From Bin87 sp026710825 (GTDB lineage: Bacteria > Chloroflexota > Dehalococcoidia > Lucifugimonadales > UBA3495): a stretch of 64,000 nt of DNA. The translations under genes were made by a program, and so were the position numbers. Below are positions 6,605-15,346 of the stretch, in pieces. Location: NCBI GenBank assembly GCA_965232815.1, contig OZ247427.1, forward strand, positions 2,976,001 through 3,040,000, read 5' to 3'. A model generated the notes under the pieces. That model searched no databases and was not told the origin of the DNA. It saw only the letters and a program-made list of their open reading frames with translations. Positions within the stretch are counted from its first letter, which is position 1; each line of letters begins with the position of its first letter.

Positions 6605-7975
6605 ATGGCGCGAATTTCGATGGCACTCCTGATCTTGGTTGTCCTGGGTTGTGGCGGGGTGACACCAGCCCAACCTACGGCGACGCCGGTGCCGCAGGCC
6701 ACAACGGAACCGCGATTGGCGACCCCGCAGGTGGCGAGGACTCCGAGCAGCGTGCAGGCTGAGACCCAGGCCGCCGCGACGGCCACTCTGAGCGCATCAG
6801 CGGCGAACCCGACGGTTGATTCGCGGCCGGCGGCGGCACCGACCAACACTCGGGTCCGGACACAGGATCAGGAGCCAACGCTGCCGCCCGCTCCGACGAC
6901 CGAACAGTTGGAGAGCCTGCGGTTCGAACCGGTGCGGGCCGACCGGGAGTTCAGGTCTCCGACGAACATGGTGCAGGCGGGCGATGGGAAATTCTGGATA
7001 TCAGAGCAGGACGGGACAGTTTGGGTATTCGATGCGGTGGAGTCAGGGGACGCCCACGCGACGCTGGCCATGGACATCGGGGACCGCGTGAGCAGCCGGC
7101 GGACGGAAGAAGGACTGCTGGGCATGGCATTTGACCCGGACGACGAGCGGCAACTGTACCTGTATTACTCGGCGGCCGATCCCCGCCGGTCGGTGGTCGC
7201 GCGATTCACGGTTGCGGCGGACGGATCACGCGTCGATCCGAGCAGCGAATTGGTGATCCTGGAGGTTGGGCAACCCTTCGCCAACCACAACGGCGGCCAG
7301 ATTGCTTTCGGGCCGGACGGCCACCTGTACATAGGGCTGGGCGACGGGGGCAGCGCCGGCGACCCACTGGGCAGCGGCCAGGACACTTCGACACTGCTTG
7401 GGTCGATCCTGCGCATTGATGTGTCCGGTTCGTCTCCGACGCATCCGTACGCGGTTCCGGCGGACAATCCGTTCGTGGGCGGCGACGGGCGCAGCGAGAT
7501 CTGGGCATATGGGCTGCGCAACCCGTGGCGGTTCAGTTTCGACCGCGATACCGGCGAGCTATGGGCTGGCGACGTGGGCCAGAATCAGTGGGAGGAGATT
7601 GACCTGATCGAGAGGGGCGGCAATTACGGCTGGAATGTGCTGGAGGGAAACCACTGCTTTCGACCCAGCCGGGGTTGCGAAACCTCGGGAAAAGAGCCGC
7701 CGGTATGGGAATACTCGCTGGACGGCGAGCCCTGCTCGGTGATCGGCGGTTATGTCTACCGCGGCGAGGCGATACCGTGGCTGCGCGGGGCGTACATTTA
7801 CGGGGATTTCTGCTCGGGTGAGGTATTCGGGTTGCGGTATGTCGACGGGGAGGTAATGGAACACCAAAGGCTCGCCGAGACCGACCTGGGCATCATGTCG
7901 TTCGCGGAGGATAGCAGCGGGGGATTGTACCTGCTCTCGCAGGAATCGGGGATTTACCGCCTGGCCGAGCGGTGA
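6605..7975 (+). CDS. Exported lipoprotein of the PQQ-dependent glucose/sorbosone dehydrogenase family
   Basis: A 456-residue six-bladed beta-propeller quinoprotein-like enzyme acting outside the cytoplasmic membrane. The ATG at 6605 begins a lipoprotein signal (MARISMALLILVVLGC with the lipobox VLGC), and a long Thr/Pro/Ala-rich linker to about residue 100 follows. The catalytic domain shows EGLLGMAFDPD, YLYYSAAD, NHNGGQIAFGPDGHLYIG, GDGGSAGDP and YGLRNPWRFSFD, all diagnostic of this family. Substrate sugar or aldose specificity is not predictable, and some members lack PQQ activity. It stands alone between divergent and convergent genes. Confidence 0.88.
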   Translation: MARISMALLILVVLGCGGVTPAQPTATPVPQATTEPRLATPQVARTPSSVQAETQAAATATLSASAANPTVDSRPAAAPTNTRVRTQDQEPTLPPAPTTEQLESLRFEPVRADREFRSPTNMVQAGDGKFWISEQDGTVWVFDAVESGDAHATLAMDIGDRVSSRRTEEGLLGMAFDPDDERQLYLYYSAADPRRSVVARFTVAADGSRVDPSSELVILEVGQPFANHNGGQIAFGPDGHLYIGLGDGGSAGDPLGSGQDTSTLLGSILRIDVSGSSPTHPYAVPADNPFVGGDGRSEIWAYGLRNPWRFSFDRDTGELWAGDVGQNQWEEIDLIERGGNYGWNVLEGNHCFRPSRGCETSGKEPPVWEYSLDGEPCSVIGGYVYRGEAIPWLRGAYIYGDFCSGEVFGLRYVDGEVMEHQRLAETDLGIMSFAEDSSGGLYLLSQESGIYRLAER

Positions 7976-8058
7976 GCGGCGCAGGGTCGAGACGCGACCA
8001 TTGTGCGGCGTTGGCCGCTTGGGGCCGGGATGGCCGTGTCTGAGGGGCAGATTGGCTG

Positions 8059-9618
8059 CTAATCTTGAGTGCGGCGGAGCGCGGAGGGAGCGATGTCGCC
8101 GACAGCCTTGACGCGGACGCGGGTGGCGTTGCTGGGAACGTAGGTCAGCGGCACCTCTTCAACGTCGACGACCTCGACAGTGGCAGGATCCGCGCCGGCT
8201 TCGGTGGCGCGTGCGATGGCGGCGGCGGTGCAGTCCGCGACGGCTTCATCGCGGGTGCCGGAGTCCAGCGAGTAGACGCGTTCAACCTGGCCGCTGACCT
8301 GGGCGATGGCCGCTCCGATTGCGTTGGCGACGTCGGCGTGCTCGGGTCGCATCAAACGGCTGGCACCGGATAACGAATCGCCGAGCAAGATGCTGCCGCC
8401 GCCCACGAGGACCACCGGGACGTCGTCGCGGCTGAGCTTCATGCGGTCCACCTGGGTTTCAACGCGTGCCTGAATATCGGCAGTGGCCCTGGCGACCAAC
8501 TCCGGGGCGAGGTGAGCGACACGGGCGGGGTTACCGAGATGTGCAGAACCGGATTCCACCGCGCAATCCGTGGCGGTCAAGGTATCGCCGCCGAACACCA
8601 AGGCATCGGTGGTGAGGCGGTAGCCCACGCTTTCGGGCCCGATGCTCCATGGGTCCTGGGAAACGACGCTGCCGCCGCCGAGGGCGATGGATTCCACGTG
8701 CGGAATGCGGAAATTGGTGCGAACGCCGGCGAGTTCGACTGCCACAGCCGACTCGCGCGGGAATCCCCGGACGAGAGCGCCCACGTCGGTAGAGGTGCCG
8801 CCGATGTCGACGACGATCCCGTCGGTTACGCCGGTGAGGTAGGCTGCGCCGCGCATGCTGTTGGTGGGACCGGACGAGATGGTCAGCACCGGAAATTGGC
8901 GGGCGAATGAAGTATCCATGAGGGTGCCATCGTTCTGGCTCATGAACAGCGGGACGTTGAGACCCAGCATCTCCAACGAGCGTTCGATTCCCTGGATGGT
9001 GGCTTCGGCGACCTCGCCGAGGCAGGCGTTGAGAGCGGCGGCGTTTTCGCGTTCCAGCAGGCCGATGCGGCCGTTCTGGTGAGACAGGCACACGCGCAGG
9101 TCGGGCGCGGCCTCGTGGATCATCGCTGCCGCCTGGTCCTCGTGGGCGGGATCCACGGGCGAGAACACGCCGCTCACGGCGACGGCGCGAATTCCTCGGG
9201 CCCGCATGTCGCGGACGGCGTCAGCGATGTCCTGGCGGTTCAACGGAGAGATTTCTCGACCATCGAACTCGTTGCCGCCGCCGACCATGTAGGTGTGGCC
9301 GCCGATGGCGTTTTTCAGGCCGTCGGGCCATTCGACCAGGGGCGGCAACAACTCGGTAGCGGGGAGCGAAAGCCGCATGACCGCCGTCGGGGCGAGATTG
9401 GCGCGTTCCAGCAGGGCGTTGGTGAAATGGGTAGTGCCCACGACCACGGCTTCGATTGAATCGGGACGGCCGGTCTGGGAGAGCAGTTCGGACACCGCGC
9501 TGGCGATGCCGGAGGTCACGTCGATGGTGGTGGGAACCTTGGCGGCGCCCATGAGTTGGCGGCCGTCCATCAAGACGGCGTCGGTGTTGGTGCCTCCCAC
9601 ATCCACGCCGAGGAACAC
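8059..9618 (-). CDS. Hydantoinase/oxoprolinase family protein (HyuA-type ATPase)
   Basis: A 519-residue member of the N-methylhydantoinase A, 5-oxoprolinase and acetone carboxylase beta group, which uses ATP to open cyclic amides or activate small substrates. The N-terminal phosphate loop MFLGVDVGGTNTDAVLMDG and the later IVDIGGTSTDVG motif (about residue 270) are the two ASKHA-fold nucleotide sites. ALGGGSVV and VLVGGGSILLGDSL are also typical. The partner HyuB subunit is absent. Instead the gene follows a DUF917 protein with an 9-base gap, a pairing often seen in genomes where both act together on unknown substrates. Confidence 0.9.
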   Translation of the reverse strand: MFLGVDVGGTNTDAVLMDGRQLMGAAKVPTTIDVTSGIASAVSELLSQTGRPDSIEAVVVGTTHFTNALLERANLAPTAVMRLSLPATELLPPLVEWPDGLKNAIGGHTYMVGGGNEFDGREISPLNRQDIADAVRDMRARGIRAVAVSGVFSPVDPAHEDQAAAMIHEAAPDLRVCLSHQNGRIGLLERENAAALNACLGEVAEATIQGIERSLEMLGLNVPLFMSQNDGTLMDTSFARQFPVLTISSGPTNSMRGAAYLTGVTDGIVVDIGGTSTDVGALVRGFPRESAVAVELAGVRTNFRIPHVESIALGGGSVVSQDPWSIGPESVGYRLTTDALVFGGDTLTATDCAVESGSAHLGNPARVAHLAPELVARATADIQARVETQVDRMKLSRDDVPVVLVGGGSILLGDSLSGASRLMRPEHADVANAIGAAIAQVSGQVERVYSLDSGTRDEAVADCTAAAIARATEAGADPATVEVVDVEEVPLTYVPSNATRVRVKAVGDIAPSALRRTQD

Positions 9619-9627
9619 GTCGCCTCT

Positions 9628-10698
9628 CTACACGGCCAAGGGGACGTAGTCGGTGTCGTAGCCGAACGCGCGAGGACCGGCGACGGCCAGACCTTCGGGA
9701 GTTGACCACAACTCCGGGGCCGGGAAACCCAGGACAGCGACCCGCAGGCCGTAGCGCATCAACTCGGTGGTTACAGGCTCGCCAGTATCAGTGGTGACGG
9801 CGCAGATTAGGTCGGGGACGGTGCAAACGATTTCACCATCCACGCGGGCGAGGAGGTTCTCATTTTGGAACTCGATCAGCATGACCTGATCGTGGGAGGC
9901 GTCAATTCCCTCGATGGTGAGAGAGCCTCGCGCGAACCCGGATGTGGTGCGGCGATCGACGTCGACGACCTTGCCGGTGAACAGGATGCGGCCGGGGCAG
10001 GTTTCCAAGATGGCTTCCAACGGGTCGTGGCCGGCGTCACGGGCCCGTTGCACGGCGTGGCCCAGGTTGCGCGCGAGAGTCAGCGAGTTAGGAACGGCGG
10101 TGCGGATTACCTGTTCTCTGGACATGGGGGCCACGGCGTAGCAGGCGACGCAACCCATCTGGATGGTGGCGGCGCGGGCGAGTTTTTCGGCCCAGACGGG
10201 GCTGATGGTCTCGCGGACGACGATGGAGTTGCCCTTCTCGTCAGCGACGGCCATAGGGCAACAGGGGACGCCGTAGACGAAAAAGGTCTTCATCTGGAAC
10301 TCGGGGAAAGCGCGGCCCATTCCGTCGGCGTCCACGACGGGCAAACCCGCCTTGGCGGCGGCGATAAGAGGCTCCACGGAGTTGCTGCCGCCGATTTCGT
10401 TGGAGATCAACGCGGTGGCTTTTTCGCCAACGAAGTCCTCGATGGCGCGGAGAGCGTGGTACGACTGGAGATCGCGAACCTTCTCGATGCCCACCGTTGG
10501 CGCGCCGATGCCGCCGACGCAGATCACCCGGGCGTCATCGGGCAGTTCGTGTGGGGACAGCACGGTTACGGGTCCCCATTGGCGCATAGCCTGACGGGCG
10601 CGCAGTTGGCCGATGTAGGGGTTGCCACCGCCGCCGGTGCCGAGAATGCCCGCGCCGATGGCGATGTTGGGCAGGTCGTCTTCAGTGACGGTCCACAT
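9628..10698 (-). CDS. DUF917 family protein
   Basis: A 356-residue protein of the DUF917 family, many of which lie beside hydantoinase/oxoprolinase genes. The N-terminus has the conserved IAIGAGILGTGGGGNPY, and later GGIGAPTVGIEKV, ISNEIGGSNS and VVDADGMGRAFPE, all highly typical. Biochemical function is not established for most members; the glycine-rich segments and tight coupling to HyuA suggest a partner role in amide or ring hydrolysis. The ATG at 10698 lies 26 bases after the stop of the upstream 243-residue unknown gene, so all three are probably one operon. Confidence 0.88.
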   Translation of the reverse strand: MWTVTEDDLPNIAIGAGILGTGGGGNPYIGQLRARQAMRQWGPVTVLSPHELPDDARVICVGGIGAPTVGIEKVRDLQSYHALRAIEDFVGEKATALISNEIGGSNSVEPLIAAAKAGLPVVDADGMGRAFPEFQMKTFFVYGVPCCPMAVADEKGNSIVVRETISPVWAEKLARAATIQMGCVACYAVAPMSREQVIRTAVPNSLTLARNLGHAVQRARDAGHDPLEAILETCPGRILFTGKVVDVDRRTTSGFARGSLTIEGIDASHDQVMLIEFQNENLLARVDGEIVCTVPDLICAVTTDTGEPVTTELMRYGLRVAVLGFPAPELWSTPEGLAVAGPRAFGYDTDYVPLAV

Positions 10699-10724
10699 GA
10701 TGAGCCGAGCAGGCCGGGGCGGGC

Positions 10725-11456
10725 CTACGCGTTATCGTCCGGGTCCGCGGCGTCCGGGTCCGCGGCGTCGGAGTCAGGGGCGTCGGAGTCAGGGGCGTGG
10801 GGTTGCGGGTCTGGCCGAGCGGCCATTTCGCGCTGCAATTGTTCGGTCCAGTTCTGGAGCCAGCGGCGGAACTCGTCCAACGCGGGCGGCGCAACGTAGA
10901 TCACCTCGATATCGGCCGGAAACTGCACCTGGTGGCGCTCGTTGATGAGGAGCAGGCCGGTTTCGTCGTCGGCCAGCGTGGAGTCGATGGTCTCGGCGAT
11001 GAAATCGTAGCGGCGGCGGTTGGCGTCCGCGAACCATTCCTGCAAGCGGGTGGCAACCGACTGGCTCATCAGCGGCTGCATGAGGCACCGCTGCAGGTCC
11101 AGGGTTTCGGCCATGATTTCCATGGATTCGGCCGGCTCCAGAGTGGCTTCTGATTCGGTCAGGTTCTTCACGAGCGTGTGGCTGGCCTGTTCGCTGGCCT
11201 CCAGATAACCCAGGCCTTGCTCTCCGCCCTCGGGGGTGTTTTCGTGATAGACGTGGGTAATGGTCCCGATGGCGTTCTGCACGGCGCGGACCTGGACGTC
11301 GACCTGCTCCCAGTAGCGGGCCATGATTTCCGCGCCCTCGGGCGGCACCGCGTCCGGCGGGACGGGGACGTGGATCATTGGAGCCAGCAACAGCTTGCGC
11401 TTGCCCTGATAGTTGCCGGCGGCAGGGCGTGTGATCCGCGATAGTTCTTCGGCCAT
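10725..11456 (-). CDS. Conserved-looking protein of unknown function with an acidic repeat tail
   Basis: A 243-residue protein I cannot name. It looks alpha-helical and soluble, with a proline-rich start (LLLAPMIHVPVPPDAVPP), a long middle rich in E, Q and A, and a conserved-looking QFPADIEVIYVAPPALDEF block near residues 185-205. It has no signal peptide or membrane segment. The C-terminus (about 220-243) is a low-complexity acidic repeat of five-residue units (APDSD, APDSD, AADPD, AADPD), encoded by four 15-bp direct repeats. It resembles a hypothetical protein I recall from Dehalococcoidia genomes, but that is from memory. An AGGAAG ribosome site precedes the ATG. It is first in the operon with DUF917 and HyuA. 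Confidence 0.75.
   Translation of the reverse strand: MAEELSRITRPAAGNYQGKRKLLLAPMIHVPVPPDAVPPEGAEIMARYWEQVDVQVRAVQNAIGTITHVYHENTPEGGEQGLGYLEASEQASHTLVKNLTESEATLEPAESMEIMAETLDLQRCLMQPLMSQSVATRLQEWFADANRRRYDFIAETIDSTLADDETGLLLINERHQVQFPADIEVIYVAPPALDEFRRWLQNWTEQLQREMAARPDPQPHAPDSDAPDSDAADPDAADPDDNA
10741..10800. repeat. Four 15-bp tandem repeats in the 3' end of a gene
   Basis: Two copies of gggtccgcggcgtcc/g (10741-10770) are followed by two of gagtcaggggcgtcg/tgg (10771-10800). They encode the Asp/Ala/Pro repeat tail of the 243-residue unknown protein and would be prone to length variation by slippage. Confidence 0.9.
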
Positions 11457-11568
11457 GCTGGTTCTTCCTTGGACGGGGTAGCGCGCATATGATAGCGTGA
11501 TTTTCGGGCGGATGGACAGGACAAGGTGGCTCTGCTAACCTTCCGGCGCGCACTCGTTGGAGATTGAT

Positions 11569-12339
11569 TTGAGCCAGCCGCCTCCCGTTCGGGCATCCCT
11601 GTTCGTCACCTGCATAATCGACCAGCTGTACCCCGAGGTAGGCGTGAGCGTGGTCAGAGTGTTGCGGCGCCACGGTGTTGAGGTGGATTTCCCGGAAGGC
11701 CAGTCATGCTGCGGGCAGCCGCTGTACAACTCGGGGTTCACGCAGGAAGCGAAAAGACTGGCGATACGCACACTGGACGCGCTGGCAGGGTCGGATTACG
11801 TGGTGGTGCCGTCGGGTTCGTGCGGGGCGATGATGCGCGTTTTCTACGAGGACCTTTTCGCTGACGATGCGGAGAACCTGGAACGCGCACAACAACTGGG
11901 TAGCCGGGTGTACGAGTTCACCGAGTTTTTGGCTGAGGTTTTGGGTGTCGCCGACGATGTTACGGGGGACGATGCGGCCGGAGGGGATGCGACGGGCTCG
12001 GAGAAGGTAACGTATCACCCGTCCTGCCATTTGCTGCGAGAGATGAGAGTGAGGGAAAGCCCGCGACGGCTGTTGTCGGGATGCTCGGGGGTAGCGCTGG
12101 TTGACCTCCCGGAGGCGGAGCAGTGCTGCGGGTTTGGCGGGACGTTCGCCGTGAAATACCCGCACATCTCAGAGGAAATGCTGGCTGACAAACTGGCCAC
12201 GATAACGCAGAGTGGCGCGGATACCATCACCGCGTGCGACATGGGCTGCCTGATGCACATCGGCGGGGCCATCAGCCGGCAGAAGCTGCCGGTGTCGGTG
12301 CGGCACATCGCGCAGATCCTGGACGGCGAGCAGGCCTGA
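11569..12339 (+). CDS. lutA: LutA-type (Fe-S)-binding lactate oxidation subunit
   Basis: A 256-residue subunit of the LutABC lactate oxidase complex (YkgEFG type), which oxidises L-lactate to pyruvate. It carries two cysteine-rich CCG domains, as in heterodisulfide reductase HdrB and GlpC: SCCGQPLYNSG near residue 46, with VPSGSCGAMM, and CCGFGGTF near residue 186, with TACDMGCLMHIGG. Start choice: TTG at 11569 has GGAG seven bases upstream, while an in-frame TTG at 11557 would overlap that site. The lutB start follows its stop by two bases, so the operon is tight. The order lutA-lutB-lutC is the standard one. Confidence 0.92.
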   Translation: MSQPPPVRASLFVTCIIDQLYPEVGVSVVRVLRRHGVEVDFPEGQSCCGQPLYNSGFTQEAKRLAIRTLDALAGSDYVVVPSGSCGAMMRVFYEDLFADDAENLERAQQLGSRVYEFTEFLAEVLGVADDVTGDDAAGGDATGSEKVTYHPSCHLLREMRVRESPRRLLSGCSGVALVDLPEAEQCCGFGGTFAVKYPHISEEMLADKLATITQSGADTITACDMGCLMHIGGAISRQKLPVSVRHIAQILDGEQA

Positions 12340-12341
12340 CC

Positions 12342-13787
12342 ATGGCGGAGGTTGTAACTCGCCAATTCGTGCCCGCGTCGCAGGCGGCGGTCAAGGATGT
12401 CCAATTGCGCCAGGCGTTGCGGCGGGCCGGCAGCGGTTTCGACGGGACGCGGCGGGAAGCCATCGCGGAGGTGTCGGAGGAGGTCTGGGAAGGTTGGCGT
12501 GAGCAGGCGCGCAAGATCAAGGAACACACGATTGGGCACCTGGACTACTACCTGGCAATGCTGGAACGCAACGTCGCCGCGGCCGGCGGCCAGGTGCATT
12601 TTGCCGGGGACGCTCGGCAGGCCAACGCGATCGTGTCGGAGATCGCGCGACGCAACGGCGTAAAAACGGTCACCAAGAGCAAGTCGATGGTTTCGGAGGA
12701 ACTGGGCCTGAACCACGTTCTGGAGGCGAATGGCATCGACGTGTTCGAGACCGATTTGGGCGAATACATCATCCAACTGGCCGAGGAAACCCCATCACAC
12801 CTGGTTGCGCCAGCGCTGCACAAGACGCGCGGGCAGGTGGCACAGCTGTTCGCGGAGCAACTGGGAGTTCCGTACTCCGAGGACATCGAGGAGATGGCGC
12901 GGGTGGCCCGGGTAGCACTGCGCCAGAAATTCCTGGAAGCCGACATGGGGGTCAGCGGAGCGAACTTCCTGGTGGCCGAGACGGGTTCACTGGTGATCAT
13001 CACCAACGAGGGGAACGGCCGGCTCTGCACGTCGGCGCCGCGCATTCACGTGGGGCTGGCAGGGATGGAAAAGGTGATTCCGTCGCTGCAAGACCTGGCG
13101 GTTTTTCTGCGACTGCTGCCGCGGTCCGCCACCGGCCAGCGCATCTCGTCGTACGTGAGCATGGTGACGGGTCCGAAGCGGGCTGATGACGAGGACGGGC
13201 CGGAGGAGTTTCACCTGATCATCGTGGACAACGGGCGGAGCAGACTGCTGCGGGACCCTGCGCTGCGTGAATCGCTGTACTGCATCCGGTGCGGCGCGTG
13301 CCTGAACGTGTGCCCGATATACCAGCGGGTGGGCGGACACGCCTACGGTTGGGTGTATCCGGGGCCGATTGGGTCGATAGTCACGCCGGGGCTGGTGGGG
13401 GTTGCGGAGGCGAAAGACCTGCCTAACGCGTCAACGCTTTGCGGGGCGTGCAGGGACGCATGCCCGGTGCAGATCAACATCCCGCGCATGCTGCTGCACC
13501 TGAGGCACCAACAGGCGGAGAGCAACGACGAAAACGAGCGGACGTCCAGCGATACCGACAAACTGCTGGCCCGGGGATTCGCCAACGTTATGTCTAGCCC
13601 GTTGCTGCTGAAGCTGGGGAGAACGGTCGGTCGGGCGGTATCAAAGCCCCTAGCGAAATCGGGGAAAATCGGGGAGACGCGGCTGCCGTTGATTTCCCGC
13701 TGGACCCAGGCGAGGGATTTGCCGGTTCCGGCGGAGCGCAGTTTCCGGGACCGATGGCGAGACGAGCTTTCCAAGGACGGCAGATGA
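12342..13787 (+). CDS. lutB: LutB-type iron-sulfur lactate oxidation subunit
   Basis: A 481-residue subunit of the lactate oxidation complex. The N-terminal two thirds is an LUD (DUF162) domain, with TKSKSMVSEELGLN and ANFLVAETGSLVI. The C-terminal part carries two ferredoxin-like clusters: CIRCGACLNVCP at about residues 314-325 and CGACRDACPV at 367-375, followed by NIPRMLLHLR. The ATG at 12342 is two bases after the lutA stop; a longer frame reaching 12234 overlaps lutA and is not believed. Electrons would pass through these clusters to a quinone or other acceptor, by analogy with characterised Lut systems. Confidence 0.93.
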   Translation: MAEVVTRQFVPASQAAVKDVQLRQALRRAGSGFDGTRREAIAEVSEEVWEGWREQARKIKEHTIGHLDYYLAMLERNVAAAGGQVHFAGDARQANAIVSEIARRNGVKTVTKSKSMVSEELGLNHVLEANGIDVFETDLGEYIIQLAEETPSHLVAPALHKTRGQVAQLFAEQLGVPYSEDIEEMARVARVALRQKFLEADMGVSGANFLVAETGSLVIITNEGNGRLCTSAPRIHVGLAGMEKVIPSLQDLAVFLRLLPRSATGQRISSYVSMVTGPKRADDEDGPEEFHLIIVDNGRSRLLRDPALRESLYCIRCGACLNVCPIYQRVGGHAYGWVYPGPIGSIVTPGLVGVAEAKDLPNASTLCGACRDACPVQINIPRMLLHLRHQQAESNDENERTSSDTDKLLARGFANVMSSPLLLKLGRTVGRAVSKPLAKSGKIGETRLPLISRWTQARDLPVPAERSFRDRWRDELSKDGR

Positions 13788-13835
13788 GTACGCGCGATCG
13801 CGATATGGGTATCCCGAGATAAGTAGCAGGTTGCT

Positions 13836-14600
13836 ATGACGTCTGCAAACATGGGTATCCCTTCTGCTGAATTCCTGGCATCGGTACGCGATGCGTTGGG
13901 CCGGGCCGATGAGCCTCCGGAAAATGCGTACGAACCACTGACGGACGACCTGGCGACCCTGGAAAACAGGGCTATCGAAGTGCGTGAACGGATAGCCGGA
14001 GAGTTGCCGGAGCTGTCGCGTCGCTTGGGGGAGACGGCGGCGTTGCGGGGATGGAATGTGACCCGTTGCGGGGGAGTTGAGGAAACGCTGGATTATGTCG
14101 TGTCGCTGGCGCGGCGACTGGGCGCAACATCGGTGCCGCGGTCGGAGCAATCAGTGTTCGACGCCGTACCAGTGGATGCCGCGTTGGCGGGCGTTGGCGC
14201 GCTTTGCTGGCCGGCGGTTTATGACGGACCGGACAGCCGGGAGGAGATCCGGCGTCGACTGGCGGATTCATCTATGGGCATCACGGGAGCGGACTACGCG
14301 ATCGCGGAGACAGGATCGGTGATTGTGCTGCCGAGGCGTGGCCTGAGTAGGCTGGTGTCGGTGGTGCCGCCGGTGCATGTGGCCATAGTGCGTCCGATCG
14401 ATATCATCGGCACGCTGGACGACCTGTTTGCACTGCGGCGATTGGAGTACCACCAGAACGGGCAGAGCGGCAACGCAGATATGGGCAGCTATCTGAATTT
14501 CATCACGGGGCCGAGCCGCACAGCCGACATTGAGCAGACGATCGTAGTGGGCGTGCACGGGCCGCGGGAAGTTCACATGGTGCTGCTGGACGAGGAGTGA
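13836..14600 (+). CDS. lutC: LutC-type LUD-domain lactate oxidation subunit
   Basis: A 254-residue LUD-domain protein, the third subunit of LutABC. Recognisable are GITGADYAIAETGSVIVLPRRGLSRLVS and FITGPSRTADIEQTIVVGVHGP, the standard C-terminal signature. It starts 48 bases after lutB. The 11-base word ATGGGTATCCC occurs both in the leader (13805-13815) and inside the 5' coding end (13851-13861), as a direct repeat, so the ATG at 13851 is an alternative start that would remove five residues. The ATG at 13836 has AGCAGG upstream and is preferred. The stop is four bases before the nucleotidyltransferase gene. Confidence 0.9.
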   Translation: MTSANMGIPSAEFLASVRDALGRADEPPENAYEPLTDDLATLENRAIEVRERIAGELPELSRRLGETAALRGWNVTRCGGVEETLDYVVSLARRLGATSVPRSEQSVFDAVPVDAALAGVGALCWPAVYDGPDSREEIRRRLADSSMGITGADYAIAETGSVIVLPRRGLSRLVSVVPPVHVAIVRPIDIIGTLDDLFALRRLEYHQNGQSGNADMGSYLNFITGPSRTADIEQTIVVGVHGPREVHMVLLDEE

Positions 14601-14604
14601 CGAA

Positions 14605-14946
14605 ATGCCGATGCGAGTAGGGTTCATCCAGTTCCGCCGCCAGATGCTGGAGCAGCAGTTGGCAGAGACAACGGACGTGTTTCCCACGCTAGGAATCCAC
14701 AAGGCCATCCTGATCGGGGACGCCGTGAGCGGGGACATCTCGCCGTCGAGCACGCTGGACTTCATCTTCGTCCACGACACCGACCGACCATTCGGGAGGC
14801 GGGCCGATTTCTTTTCGTACCACCTGGATGCCCAGATAGGAATGACCTACCAGGTGTATACGCCCGAGGAGTTCGAGGAATTGCAAGAAACGCTGCCGGC
14901 CCTGTACTCGGCCTGCAAACAAGGACGGGTGGTTTTTGATGCCTGA
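14605..14946 (+). CDS. Small nucleotidyltransferase-fold protein with a degenerate active site
   Basis: A 113-residue protein matching the minimal nucleotidyltransferase (MNT) fold that usually partners a HEPN protein. The family motif GSxARG...SDxDL appears as GDAVSG...STLDF (about residues 33-50): the serine after the first glycine is Asp, and the first of the two metal-binding Asp is Thr. Transfer activity is therefore doubtful; the downstream YQVYTPEEFEEL segment fits the fold. The gene begins four bases after lutC and overlaps the HEPN gene by eight bases. It could be an antitoxin-like or purely regulatory partner. The family assignment is moderately sure, the functional state inferred. 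Confidence 0.7.
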   Translation: MPMRVGFIQFRRQMLEQQLAETTDVFPTLGIHKAILIGDAVSGDISPSSTLDFIFVHDTDRPFGRRADFFSYHLDAQIGMTYQVYTPEEFEELQETLPALYSACKQGRVVFDA

Positions 14947-15340
14947 TTTCGCTGCGGAAGGCTCACGCTGGTTCAGACAGGCGGAGCGCGACCTTGAGGA
15001 CGCGGCCTTCAACCGCCAGGGCGAACGATACAACGTGGCGTGTTTTTTGTGCCACCAGGCGGCGGAGAAGGCGGTGAAGGCGTACCTGTATCGCCGGGGC
15101 GCGGAGGACGTTTGGGGCAGTTCGCTGATTGACCTGTGCGAAGACGCCAAGATTTTCGAGATGTTCTTCGACACCATCAAGGCAGAAGCCCGTCAGTTGG
15201 ACAAATACTACGACATCACGCGGTACCCGCAGTATCTGCCGAGCGGCATCCCATCGGAGGCGTTCGACGACATTGACGCGGAGAGAGCGATGGAGTTGGC
15301 CGGGATCGTAGTGCGGTTCGTGGGCGACCGGGTCAACTGA
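14939..15340 (+). CDS. HEPN-domain protein
   Basis: A 133-residue all-helical HEPN protein of the PF05168 type. Diagnostic blocks are WFRQAERDLEDAAFN at the start, ACFLCHQAAEKAVKAYLY near residue 37, and KYYDITRYPQYLPSG near 83. HEPN proteins paired with MNT proteins can be RNases of toxin-antitoxin systems, but this member has the TRYPxx motif and no clear R-x4-6-H catalytic motif, so nuclease activity is uncertain. The ATG at 14939 with GGTGG upstream is preferred over the TTG at 14936. It overlaps the nucleotidyltransferase gene and ends just before the convergent SRPBCC gene. Confidence 0.88.
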   Translation: MPDFAAEGSRWFRQAERDLEDAAFNRQGERYNVACFLCHQAAEKAVKAYLYRRGAEDVWGSSLIDLCEDAKIFEMFFDTIKAEARQLDKYYDITRYPQYLPSGIPSEAFDDIDAERAMELAGIVVRFVGDRVN

Positions 15341-15346
15341 CCGGCA

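Noticed and set aside
9865..10899. Long plus-strand open frame (344 residues) opposite the DUF917 gene
   Set aside because: It is an antisense shadow of a clear DUF917 gene in GC-rich DNA; its protein has biased composition (G, D, A, V) and no motif.
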